Below are positions 28,904 through 37,813 of a stretch of 64,000 nucleotides of DNA, in pieces. This stretch comes from Asparagopsis taxiformis. Taxonomy: Eukaryota > Rhodophyta > Florideophyceae > Bonnemaisoniales > Bonnemaisoniaceae. The stretch is taken from NCBI GenBank assembly GCA_030407315.1, contig JALQPE010000069.1, positions 124,001-188,000 of the forward strand, given 5' to 3'. The notes under the pieces are model-generated. The model was not told the origin of the DNA, searched no databases, and worked only from the letters and a program-made list of their open reading frames with translations. The translations under genes were made by a program, and so were the position numbers. The number at the start of each line of letters is the position of its first letter. Within the stretch, counting starts at the first letter, position 1.

Positions 28904-30748
28904 TCAGTGAACGACTTGTTCTCGTCGATCAAGCTCCGGCACGTATTTAGATGGAGTGACGAATATGGCCATAACGAAGCGCGCTGTCATTCTCAGCATG
29001 TGCAACGTTCTCGTTCGCACTTGCTTCAGCAAGTAAAACCCCTCTTCCATCTCACTGCAGGATACGCGCTTTTCATCTTTCATGTCTTCAGACTCGCCTC
29101 GCACCACGCACAACGGCACGTTGGATGATAAAACTCCGCCACGCGTACTACCGAGTGCTCGTCGAAAGCAATTGCTCATACCTTCGTACCGTAACCACGC
29201 ACCCATCATACCAAAATCCTTCTTCCCCATCTCATCAGCGCATTTGCTCGCCTGCTTCATACCTCCTCCTCTCTCCCGTAAACTACTTTTAAATATGCAA
29301 CTCACCATCATCAACATAACATCCCGATTGCACCAATATTCAGTGTGACCCCACAGAGCGCCCCAGGCGCACGACACTTCCTCCAGAATGGACGACGGCT
29401 GCAGCGCATAATCAACTCTCCAGCCGCGTCCTCTTTTTACAACTTCCTTCTGCGACTCTCGACAGACATATTCCACTTCATCATCCGCGACGATGTCCTC
29501 TGTCGCCGTAGTCTGGCGCACACATCGATTACCCACCCATCTGTGAATTGCACGCCAAGTAGATGCCAGCCTAGTCTCCCAAGCGCCCATGTTGTGCCAG
29601 GACGGCACGGTGACCGGATGCACGCCGGCATACGCAGGGTCCGACATAGGTTCCATTCGCGTCGCGATAGGGTCTTGCAGTTTGAACACATTATATATTC
29701 GGAAGGGAAGTGAAGCGACATCAGCACTAAGACTTAGACTCGGGTCGAGTCCGTGTAGGATTCCGAGCGGATTTCCAACGAAGAACAGTGCTTCTACATC
29801 GAATGACAAAAGTAGTTCTTCAGCACCAAGTAATTGTTGATCATCACGAGCTTTTCGACACGCAAGGTCGAACACTAACGCGGCGCCCAATGAATGTGCC
29901 AATATTGAAATGCGTCCGTCAAAATGTGGCCGTCGCGCTTTGAACGCTTCAACCTGTTCATTCAGCTGGCGGGTGATTGCTCGCATCATGTGCAGTCGGT
30001 ACCGTTCATTGGTGTAAAATACATAGTCTACAACTTTCTCACACATGGCAGACCGGAGTGGATTGGCGGCGCGACCTCCGGGTGTGACCGGTATGAAGTT
30101 TTGCAATTTGCGATGGATGCCAAGTTCTCTGACAGCGTCGCGCCAATGTATGGGCAGAAACTCGATGTGAAACGGTACATCTGGGAATACGCGCGCCATT
30201 ACCTCGAGATAATTGTCCTGCAGTTGACGAATATTGGAGGCGTTTAGCTGTGAATCGACGCCGATTCCGTGTACAACGCACATGACATGATCGACGTTCT
30301 TGCTCGACTTTGTAATGTAGTTGATGTTATGCTCGGATTTGGACGGGTGAAACGTGTCCAATGTCGGGGCAATTGGTAATGGCGGGGGCGGGTGTGCACT
30401 TGCGGTGCGAATGGCGAGAACCCATGATAAGAGGTGTGAATTGGAGGGGACGCGGAAGGCGTGGCGTGTGGCATTGGAGGTTATCAAAGTGAAGTGATCA
30501 GGATTAGAGACGACGATTGTACAGTTATGGATTGGAATTGAAGAGATGCAGTGACCGCGACGCCCGGATGGCAATAGTTGGAAGCACCAGAGATGGGAGG
30601 CAGTGAGTGAAAAGTGGTAGGCTTTCCATTGGTATGGGAAAATGCGCTTATCGAGGATACCTGAGGCGGTTGCTTGCGATATGTGGTGCAGTTGAGAGTT
30701 GTCTAGCAGACATCTGTGCGGTTGGAGAAAGTGTCGGGTAGTATCCAT
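28904..30748 (-). CDS. PH-DDHD phospholipase-like paralogue, copy B
   Basis: 614 residues, ATG at 30748. It aligns along its full length with copy A: SGILDKRIFPYQWKAYHFSL (PH domain), VDHVMCVVHGIGVDSQ, ARVFPDV, IHWRDAVREL, DYVFYTNERYRLHMMR, then the elbow ILAHSLGAALVFDL. Here the first Gly of G-x-S-x-G is Ala (A-H-S-L-G, 284-288), but the Ser is kept. The DDHD-like part is conserved (RIYNVFKLQDPIATRMEP; WRVDYALQPSSILEEV; WGHTEYWCNRDVMLMMV). The PH region and C-terminal tail have diverged most. The pair clearly arose by local duplication. Catalysis is possible, since AxSxG elbows exist in active hydrolases, but it is not proven. Confidence 0.83.
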   Translation of the reverse strand: MDTTRHFLQPHRCLLDNSQLHHISQATASGILDKRIFPYQWKAYHFSLTASHLWCFQLLPSGRRGHCISSIPIHNCTIVVSNPDHFTLITSNATRHAFRVPSNSHLLSWVLAIRTASAHPPPPLPIAPTLDTFHPSKSEHNINYITKSSKNVDHVMCVVHGIGVDSQLNASNIRQLQDNYLEVMARVFPDVPFHIEFLPIHWRDAVRELGIHRKLQNFIPVTPGGRAANPLRSAMCEKVVDYVFYTNERYRLHMMRAITRQLNEQVEAFKARRPHFDGRISILAHSLGAALVFDLACRKARDDQQLLGAEELLLSFDVEALFFVGNPLGILHGLDPSLSLSADVASLPFRIYNVFKLQDPIATRMEPMSDPAYAGVHPVTVPSWHNMGAWETRLASTWRAIHRWVGNRCVRQTTATEDIVADDEVEYVCRESQKEVVKRGRGWRVDYALQPSSILEEVSCAWGALWGHTEYWCNRDVMLMMVSCIFKSSLRERGGGMKQASKCADEMGKKDFGMMGAWLRYEGMSNCFRRALGSTRGGVLSSNVPLCVVRGESEDMKDEKRVSCSEMEEGFYLLKQVRTRTLHMLRMTARFVMAIFVTPSKYVPELDRREQVVH

Positions 30749-31202
30749 GGATGGTGGTCGAGTTGTTTGGCATGGGGTGCGGCATGAGGAAGGGATATGC
30801 AGAAAAGTTATAACAATGGTGGCATTGCGGACAGATATCGGGGATAGACGACACTGACAATGCAGCAGAGTTGTGGTGCGTGGCCGGCGATGTGCGATCG
30901 GAAGAGCAGTGAATGGATGGGGGCATGTAGAGAAGACGTTGATGGTGAGAATTTCTATCTACAACCAATGAAAACGCTGTAATTTCTGAATATGTTTCAA
31001 CATTCTATCCAATCAGCTGCTAGATTTCTTGTGCGCATATGAATATTCACACGTGTCGGAAATACATTTTAAAAACAATCTCAGCTGAGCTCCAGTGTGC
31101 TCACCAATTTGCAGTGGCCCGTACCATACCATCGAGAGTAGATTGGCGCAAACGACTCTACTCGCACCAGCGCTAACGACAGTGCCCGCCAGCACACACA
31201 CG
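30749..31202. other. Divergent promoter region
   Basis: 454 bp between PH-DDHD copy B (minus) and the lumen protein (plus). TTTTAAAAAC lies near 31070. No gene seen. Confidence 0.4.
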
Positions 31203-31499
31203 ATGAAATCTTGCAACCAAGCAGCGTTCGCGGCGCAGTCGCCATCACCAATCGCGCGTCGAGAAGCACTCGCACTATTCGCCGGCCTCATCGGTGCTGC
31301 AGCTGTATCACCGGTGCGCGCCGAAAGCGACAAACCGAAAAAGGGCGCTCGCGGTTCAAAGCAAGCCAAAGGTTACCAACTATGTTTATCACAATGCCTC
31401 TACGACTGCACCGTTCCACGTGCAGGCATGGCCAAAGAACGCAGTGAATGTCGAACCGAGTGCAAGGACGAATGTGCGATTAGTCGCGACCAATTGTAA
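31203..31499 (+). CDS. Small thylakoid-lumen protein with twin C-x3-C-x3-C motifs
   Basis: 98 residues, ATG at 31203; the frame upstream has only GTG. Residues 1-40 are a two-part targeting sequence: a short Ser/Ala/Gln stretch, then a twin-arginine signal (ARREALALFAGLIGAAAVSPVRA) ending in an A-x-A-like site. This predicts Tat-dependent entry into the thylakoid lumen. The mature part (about 58 residues) is basic at first and then has six Cys in two identical spacings: C61, C65, C69 and C83, C87, C91, with 13 residues between. Two helices tied by disulfides would explain the pattern. The family is not recognised. Lumenal redox or photosystem assembly is a reasonable but unproven role. Confidence 0.72.
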   Translation: MKSCNQAAFAAQSPSPIARREALALFAGLIGAAAVSPVRAESDKPKKGARGSKQAKGYQLCLSQCLYDCTVPRAGMAKERSECRTECKDECAISRDQL

Positions 31500-31630
31500 C
31501 AAACACACCTAGTTTGTTTTTTTGTTGCTTTCCGTAGCTTTCGACCTGTGGTGGACATTCTATAAACTGATAACTACTCTAGCTGCGGTAATACTACATA
31601 TGTCATCTCATCCATGCTCTGCTTGCAATA

Positions 31631-32398
31631 TTATTCTTCCGCGCCATCCTCAGCAGCCTCGTCAGCATTTGGCTCTGCCTCAGCCTCGTTGGTCTCTTCA
31701 TTCTGCACTGCAGCGGCTTGTTCGGCCTTGTCCTCATCCGACGACGACGATGAACTGTCCCACCAGTTACGGAAAAAGCCGCCTGCACCGCTTCGCTGCT
31801 CACCATCCTCTTCCTCGGCGCCTTCCTCGCCCTCACCTTGCTCGCCCTCATTCTTTTTCTTTTTCCTCACCTGATGAATGGCGACACCAGCGAGCCCTGC
31901 GGCGAGCGCGCCGGCACCAACGACACCCGCAATCTTGGCGGCATTATAGCCTCCGAACACGCCCTCCTCCTGCTCGCCGGCCTGCGCGTTGGTCGCCGAC
32001 AGCAGCTGTCCGCGTCGCATCTTGTCGAGGCGAACGACGACATTGAGGGTACCGGTGCCGTTGACGATGGGAAACTCGCCCTGTGCGGTGCCCTTTTCCT
32101 TGACGGTGGACAACAGCACGCCGGCAGAGCCGAGCGACGGGATGCCGGGCGCACCGGTGTCGAATAGGAAAAAGGTGAGATAGGTCGGCTCCGGTTGATT
32201 GGCCTCCTGTCGTGCGGCCATCTCTGTTTTGAGATCGATGACATGTTCAAAGTTCCAATAGGCGATTTCACCAGCGTTGGTCGCGTGCGTCTTGAATAGC
32301 TCCTTGTCGATGTTGCCGTCGAAACAAGCGACGACGAAGGGGTAGATGCCGCCGACGCCTGTGGCGGAGACCACGGAGACGTGGTAGACGATGCCCAT
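31631..32398 (-). CDS. C2-like domain protein with Gly-rich membrane helix and acidic tail
   Basis: 255 residues, ATG at 32398. Residues 1-135 alternate strands in a C2-like way (GIVYHVSVVSATGVGGIYPF, then FFLFDTGAPG, SLGSAGVLLSTV, GTGTLNVVVRLDKM), but the Ca2+-binding Asp loops are not obvious. Residues about 155-180 form a Gly/Ala-rich membrane helix (AAKIAGVVGAGALAAGLAG) followed by a basic stop (RKKKK). The C-terminal 70 residues are very acidic, with Glu/Gly runs, a WW pair and a Ser cluster (NWWDSSSSSSDEDKAEQ). It is probably a single-pass membrane protein with a lipid- or protein-binding head. The family is not identified. It is convergent with the lumen protein. Confidence 0.65.
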   Translation of the reverse strand: MGIVYHVSVVSATGVGGIYPFVVACFDGNIDKELFKTHATNAGEIAYWNFEHVIDLKTEMAARQEANQPEPTYLTFFLFDTGAPGIPSLGSAGVLLSTVKEKGTAQGEFPIVNGTGTLNVVVRLDKMRRGQLLSATNAQAGEQEEGVFGGYNAAKIAGVVGAGALAAGLAGVAIHQVRKKKKNEGEQGEGEEGAEEEDGEQRSGAGGFFRNWWDSSSSSSDEDKAEQAAAVQNEETNEAEAEPNADEAAEDGAEE

Positions 32399-33071
32399 GG
32401 TGGTGCGAGTTGATGTTGGGGAGTTTGAATCGGCAAGGTCAGCGGAAAGGCAACGAGGGTGGATGGCGGTGTTGGTAGCGACGCGCGCGCATGGAGGCAG
32501 TCCACAACAGAAATGTCATTGCTCCGATGTGCCGTGTTGTTAGATGTCGATCGAATTTTAATTGCGAATCAACATCTCACGGTGAAATTAACAAAAATCT
32601 CATGGTGCCAATGATACGTCAATTCACACGCGATCGACCAATGGCCGTCGATCTTCTGCGCCAGTGCAATCTAATCTTGCCTTCGCTTCAACGCCGACAA
32701 CATGCGCTGCTCAACACGACGCCATCCACTCCCTTGTCGATCGACACTCGCCCCAGCGCCCAATCGTTGCTTCCCTCCCCCTCCAGCACCCGCTTCTACT
32801 TCCAGCTATTTTTGGATGCTTTGCGAGTCGTCTGGATGATAAGAGAGAGAAGCGACTATTCAAATCTTTGCCTGCTGGAACGCGAATGCGAACGCAAACG
32901 CAAACGCGACCAAATCAATCGCTCCAATTTTTTCAAAACTTTTTCCAAAAACTTTTCAAACTTGTCACAAAACTTGTGGACACGCGTCAGCCATGCGAGC
33001 TCGCGCTGCGCCCAAAGCGCGAGCACACCACCACATCGCCAAGACAAGTAGACGGATAATAGACACCAAGC
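32399..33071. other. Divergent intergenic region
   Basis: 673 bp between the C2-like gene (minus) and the DUF1499 gene (plus). A T/A-rich stretch at about 32920-32975 repeats TTTTTCAAAA/TTTTTCCAAAA units. Open frames here have no domain-like content. Confidence 0.4.
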
Positions 33072-33731
33072 ATGCAAACGCACGCATCAATAGGTCAAGG
33101 CGTATGCTTTCTGCCGTCCGCAAAACTAATCAGCAGCAAACGGCAACGAGCTAGCCGCTCGACAGCGCGTTGCAGCGCGACACGCGACCAACACGTATCA
33201 ATTTTACAAAAGCTATGCCGTCAAGCATTGGTGACGGGCGCGGCGATGAGTCTGGCCGCGGCGTCTATGCATGTCGATAGTGCGCAAGCGTACGGCCTTA
33301 CCAACGGGCGTTTGGAGAAATGCCGCGGCGATATGCCGTGTATCAGCACGACATCTGTGGGCAATCCTGTGAAATTCGGCCCGCCGTGGAGCTATCAGCC
33401 GTTGACCGACGACGCAGATGTGGCGTGGGCAGCGTTGAAGCGCGCCATTGAGCAGAATCGCGATCGAGGTAGCATTGTGGAAAGCATCGATGGGCCGACA
33501 GAGTATTATTTGCGCGCTGAATTCCCATCGTCGTTTCGTGGCATCGATGATGTGGAATTCCGATTGGTGAGGAATGATGCGTTGGTGACATATCGCAGCG
33601 CTTCGCGTGAGGCTATTTTCATCTATCCGTTGCAAACGCCGATTAACACGGACAAGAATAGGACGAGATTGGAGGAGATTCGCGCAGCGCTCGGCTGGGA
33701 GGAGTTTGGGGGTGCCGAGTTGTACGAGTAG
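33072..33731 (+). CDS. DUF1499-domain protein, predicted thylakoid lumen
   Basis: 219 residues, ATG at 33072. Residues 1-45 are rich in Ser/Arg/Lys (plastid transit peptide). A hydrophobic segment follows (ALVTGAAMSLAAASMHVDSAQA) and ends at an A-x-A site, so lumenal localisation is likely. The mature part starts with a Cys pair (KCRGDMPCISTTS) typical of DUF1499, then AWAALKRAIEQ, EYYLRAEFPSSFRGIDDVEF, and ends RTRLEEIRAALGWEE. DUF1499 proteins occur in cyanobacteria and plastids; their function is unknown. Confidence 0.8.
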   Translation: MQTHASIGQGVCFLPSAKLISSKRQRASRSTARCSATRDQHVSILQKLCRQALVTGAAMSLAAASMHVDSAQAYGLTNGRLEKCRGDMPCISTTSVGNPVKFGPPWSYQPLTDDADVAWAALKRAIEQNRDRGSIVESIDGPTEYYLRAEFPSSFRGIDDVEFRLVRNDALVTYRSASREAIFIYPLQTPINTDKNRTRLEEIRAALGWEEFGGAELYE

Positions 33732-34125
33732 CGCGCCGTTTGGTGATTGTTTCTCGCCGAGCGTGTCAGCTGTGAGGTGGCTCGAAACGGGTGAGCCGTT
33801 TGCAAATGTACGGTTGAAATTGGATGTCATATGTTTACACAATATACCGCGATATTGCACGACACATTTTAGCAGCTCGCCCCGAGCGTACGCTCAACAT
33901 ATAATCGAGCAGCAAAAATCGTGCTATCCGGCAGCCAGCAAAGGCCTACGACCACACAAAAACAAGTCAACTGATGAATCGCCAGCGCCAATTGGCCCAA
34001 ATAAAAATTCCAATTCTACATCTCCTCATACAATACATCCGGCCACAATCTCACTAAATCTGCCAGACTCAACGACGTATAACCATCGCGCTCGCCGTCC
34101 ACAGATCCATCCGATGCACACCAAA
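33732..34125. other. Intergenic region upstream of pseudokinase A
   Basis: 394 bp; an A-rich element, AAATAAAAATTCC, lies near 34000. The frame in phase with the kinase-like gene is open here but lacks an ATG and domain content. Confidence 0.35.
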
Positions 34126-34893
34126 ATGGCCGCCGCCAAACTCCTCACGAGGCGTATCTCTGTCTCCCGCACTCGATCGCCGATCGACGCCGCCATATCC
34201 CCCTTCCTCATCGACGGACAATCCGTGCACTACCAAACGCGTCTAGCACACGGCCAATACACAGGCACCTGGCTCAAATTACCAGTCCACATCCGCCACA
34301 TGCCGTCACGCGAGGCCGCTCTCATCGCCGTGCACCAGCTATCCGCGCTGCGTCACCCCAATCTCGAGCAGCTTCTCGGCGGCGTCGTCGACCGCTGCTG
34401 CACGCCGTCGATTGTGACCGAATGTATCAACGGTGTTTCCCTATCCGTCTATCTGCCCGTCAACGTCGAAATGGCACTCGCAATCGCTATCGATGTCTCC
34501 CGGGCACTCATGTACTACCACGCAGCCACAAACTCGCCGCATGCAGCCGTGTGCGCGCAGAATATTCTCTACGATGACGCGCGCCATCGCGCCGTTCTCA
34601 TGCTCACCAACGAGCGCCGGACGCGCCCCCCGTCCGCCGCGCCGGAGGTTAGACTCGGCGCGAAAGCGTCCGTGGCCGCGGATGTTTTCAGCGTTGGCAC
34701 TGTCATTCTGCAACTGTTTTCGGGACGTCTGGATTCGTATGGAATGGAGGCAATTGATATGGCGCCGCCAAGATTACGGAGAGTTTTGTGCAATTGTCGA
34801 CGCACGGATCCCAGCAGACGACCGAGCATGCAGACGCTTTGTGAGCAGCTTGAGTTGTGTTTGGATGCCTTTTTGAGACAGTTGTCGGTATAG
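34126..34893 (+). CDS. Protein pseudokinase, paralogue A
   Basis: 255 residues from an ATG at 34126 (another in-frame ATG sits 4 codons upstream at 34114). I chose 34126 because MAAAK aligns with MAVSK of paralogue B. A kinase fold is visible but degenerate. The N-lobe has GQYTGTWLKLPVHI without the beta-3 Lys, then LSALRHPNLEQLLGGVV (helix C/beta-4). The hinge-like segment reads SIVTECINGVSL. The catalytic loop is HAAVCAQNILYD instead of HRDLKxxN, retaining only the Asn. There is no DFG. APE is kept as AAPEV, followed by ADVFSVGTVILQLFSG and CRRTDPSRRPSM. Probably a scaffold or allosteric partner, similar in topology to Tyr-kinase-like or SCYL-type pseudokinases. Confidence 0.75.
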   Translation: MAAAKLLTRRISVSRTRSPIDAAISPFLIDGQSVHYQTRLAHGQYTGTWLKLPVHIRHMPSREAALIAVHQLSALRHPNLEQLLGGVVDRCCTPSIVTECINGVSLSVYLPVNVEMALAIAIDVSRALMYYHAATNSPHAAVCAQNILYDDARHRAVLMLTNERRTRPPSAAPEVRLGAKASVAADVFSVGTVILQLFSGRLDSYGMEAIDMAPPRLRRVLCNCRRTDPSRRPSMQTLCEQLELCLDAFLRQLSV

Positions 34894-35777
34894 TTTGGCT
34901 TCTCAATGGTGTAACTTTAGTTTGTACAGTAAATTGAACAAAGTTGGCTAGCCCATACTGGGTGCCGCGTTTTTGGTATAACGGCGACAGAATGTCACGG
35001 GACTGTATCATAGCATAGCATAGGGTATTCGGATGTGACAAATCAAACGGTAGCACGGGTGCTTGTAGGCCATTTCGTACCACATTTGTCATGGACAGCA
35101 TTTCTCGCAATCACGTCAAATAACTGTGCGTAATTGCATGGTACCAGACCGGCCGCCGGCTGACTTTGACAGTGTTTCGAGTCGCCCGGGGGCACAGCGT
35201 CGCCGTCTGAGTGGGGAGAAGCGGCTGCCGGGCTGCGCAGTGCAGCCAGCCATCATTGAGGGTCTGAATTAAGAGAAAAGTCTTCCAAGCTGCGTTCGTT
35301 TCTACTCGGTGTGTTCTGTAGCGATGATGTTTATTTTCGGACGCCAACGGCGAGCTGCTGAATGAGCGTTTTCCTTCCACTCGTTGTCATGTTGACGCGA
35401 ACAGGGCACCAATCGGGGTGTGGAGGCGGATGCATGCGTCGATCACGTCGTAATCGCCGGCGTTCCATCGATAGGCCGTAACGGCATATCAACATGATGA
35501 AGGTACAGTGCGATAGGGTTGCCCGCTGATTGGCCACATCTATGCAATGCATTCATCATATATTTTGGATCTTTTCCACAATATCGCTTCTCACTGGCTT
35601 TGCTGTCAATAGTGACGAACGAGATCGATCGATCTCTCCCTTCTGTCAACAGCATGGTCGAGCAGAGCTCGACAATGTACATTGCTATTCCCTTTCATAA
35701 CGAAAAAAATCTCTACTCCACCATAGCCACCCGTTCTAGCAATCATATCATCGCTTCATAAAAAAATACCACGCTCC

Positions 35778-36176
35778 ATGTCATTCGCAACACAACTGCA
35801 GCGCCAATGTCAGCCGGCAACTACCTCTAGCATTTTCTCATCGCAACGAAATACGTTTGACACAACATCTATAGACACCAACCCGCTCATCATCCCTCCA
35901 CCCGTATCGAAACATAACACGCTATGCGCGCCGGATACTCGTACCAGCGTCTATCTCTCTTCTAGCTATACCTATGACGCCACCATCGATTTGCGACGAA
36001 CAAAATCCACATCATCAAAGAAATCGTCATCAACAGCATGCCGATACACAGTTGTCCAATCGCTCGACGACCATCGTCGCAGAAAGTCATCACAGCATCT
36101 CAGGCACGACACGCACCGCAAGCGGCCATGTATACCGGTCTCTGGGATGTGTTTGAGCTCGAGTCCCGCTATGTGA
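35778..36176 (+). CDS. Possible small Ser/Thr-rich protein, unknown
   Basis: 132 residues from a true ATG. The composition (SSSYTYDATIDLRRTKSTSS and similar) resembles the disordered proteins at 18632 and 40550. No domain is seen and the surrounding DNA is gene-poor. It may be a real short gene or chance. Confidence 0.28.
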   Translation: MSFATQLQRQCQPATTSSIFSSQRNTFDTTSIDTNPLIIPPPVSKHNTLCAPDTRTSVYLSSSYTYDATIDLRRTKSTSSKKSSSTACRYTVVQSLDDHRRRKSSQHLRHDTHRKRPCIPVSGMCLSSSPAM

Positions 36177-36981
36177 CGCTCTTGCGGTACATGCGTGTAC
36201 TGCCGTTTTCGGTGACAGCTGTGCACCCGCTGTCACTGCTGGACATGCGAGCCATGAGGACAGCGCTGGATTGTTCGGCGACCGGCACGTAGCGTGAAGT
36301 TGCGTCTACCTGATGCCTTTCCGTGGGGCACGATGAATCGCTTGACAATTCAGTACCGCCGACAGATCTGATGTGCGCACATCGGTCGGAGTAACTTTGC
36401 CGTTTCTACGAGGAGAAAAGGTTGGTCGTCAGCAGTCCGAGTTCACTCTCGGTGCGCAGCCGCCGGCTGCATTCCTGCTTGGCGCTCGCTTTTCTCGCTT
36501 GAATGGAGCTGTCGAGCGAGTGAGATCATTGTCATGGGAGTATATAACAAGAGGTACTATATGAACCGCGTCAGAAGGCGGCCGAGGTGGGGGCCTGGCG
36601 TGGTTTTTTTTAAAAGAAATCATAACGATTCTCCGCCAACGGAATGCGGCCCGCAAAGATGGTCTTGAGAACATTTTTTAAAATTAAAATATGAAAAAGA
36701 CAGCACTGTGGCATAACATCTCGTTTTAGAAACTGGCCATTCACAAACGTCCTTTCATCCCAACATGCGGTGCTGATTAAATGGGTTTGGAGGGTTTGCT
36801 CTATCTCGTTTTTTCAAACTGCGTAGCTGCCTCACGATATTACGTTCCAACATTCATTTGATATTTCATTCTGTGCATATCAATGAATTCATTCTCGACG
36901 CCGTATATACAATATCTCCAAAATATATTCCCCAACTACTGCAACAAGCGCTATGACAATTTCACGACTGCTAACGCCGAG

Positions 36982-36988
36982 TATAAAT
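36982..36988 (+). promoter_or_regulatory. TATA box of pseudokinase B
   Basis: TATAAAT, 79 nt before the ATG at 37067. Its position argues against the alternative in-frame ATG at 36953, which would lie upstream of the promoter. Confidence 0.55.
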
Positions 36989-37066
36989 CCGCACAAAAGC
37001 AAAACTGCCATAATCAACTCGTCCTCATACACCTCCTCTAGAACCATCTCCACCATCCCACACAAC

Positions 37067-37813
37067 ATGGCCGTTTCCAAGCGACGCTCGTCCAAAACGC
37101 AACAAACAACAACACCAATCGACGCGTCCATCACGCCATTCCTCATCCACCCGCACTCCATCCACTACCAAACCAAGGTTTGCCAACGGCACTACACGGG
37201 CACCTGGATGCACATTCGCGTGTCGATCCATCTCATGCCGACACGCGAAGCGGCGCTACAGACGATCGGTGTGATGTCCTCTCTCCGCCATCCGAATCTA
37301 GAGCTTCTACTCGGCGCGGTGGTGGATGCGCCGGAGCCGTGCGTCGTCACCGAATTGGTGAACGGCTTTACGGTCGGCGCAAATATCAAACGGGCCGCCG
37401 TGTTACGCACCGCTGTCACGATCGGCATGCATGTCGCGCGTGCGCTGGTGTACTATCACACCGCCACTGGGCGCGCGCACGCGGCAGTGTCCGCGCATTG
37501 TATCGCGTACGACGAGGCCAGATCGCGCGCAGTGCTGCTGCTCATGCGCGCAGAGCGAGCGGCGGTGGTCGCGCCGGAATTGAGGGCGGATGCGAGGAGG
37601 GAGGCGTTTGCTGTGGATGTTTATTGTCTTGCTACGGTGATTTTACAGATGTTGTGTGGTAGTTTGGAGGTGTATGGCGCGGATCGTGTGAGAGAGGTGC
37701 CGAAGAGATTGCTCGGCGGTTTGAAGGAGTGTCGGAGAGGTGACCCGGCGAGAAGACCAAGTATGGGCAGATTGTGTGAGATATTGAATGAATGTGCGGA
37801 TGGTTTTTCATGA
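37067..37813 (+). CDS. Protein pseudokinase, paralogue B
   Basis: 248 residues; the ATG at 37067 lies downstream of a TATA box. Collinear with paralogue A: TPIDASITPFLIHPHSIHYQTK, HYTGTWMHIRVSIHLMPTREA, LRHPNLELLLGAVV, CVVTELVNGFTV. The degenerate catalytic loop reads HAAVSAHCIAYDEARSRAVLLL, so even the Asn of the loop is lost (Cys). DFG is absent. VAPELR stands for APE, then AVDVYCLATVILQMLCGS and CRRGDPARRPSMGRLCEIL. It has lost more kinase motifs than A. The two genes share strand and size and lie about 2.2 kb apart, indicating duplication with later insertion or loss between them. Confidence 0.75.
   Translation: MAVSKRRSSKTQQTTTPIDASITPFLIHPHSIHYQTKVCQRHYTGTWMHIRVSIHLMPTREAALQTIGVMSSLRHPNLELLLGAVVDAPEPCVVTELVNGFTVGANIKRAAVLRTAVTIGMHVARALVYYHTATGRAHAAVSAHCIAYDEARSRAVLLLMRAERAAVVAPELRADARREAFAVDVYCLATVILQMLCGSLEVYGADRVREVPKRLLGGLKECRRGDPARRPSMGRLCEILNECADGFS

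Larger units (their letters stand above)
34894..37066. other. Long intergenic region between pseudokinase paralogues
   Basis: About 2.2 kb with low coding character. It contains only one weak candidate ORF (35778-36176). TTTTTTTAAAAG lies near 36605, and AT-rich DNA covers 36660-36720. No tRNA-like cloverleaf or transposon end was recognised. Confidence 0.35.

Noticed and set aside
35111..35380. Search for tRNA or snRNA genes in gene-poor segments (34.9-37.0, 37.8-40.5, 41.1-42.2 kb)
   Set aside because: A GTTTCGAGTC-like word near 35172 does not fold with an acceptor stem or anticodon arm by eye. No U-snRNA consensus was seen. A covariance-model search would be needed to exclude RNA genes.
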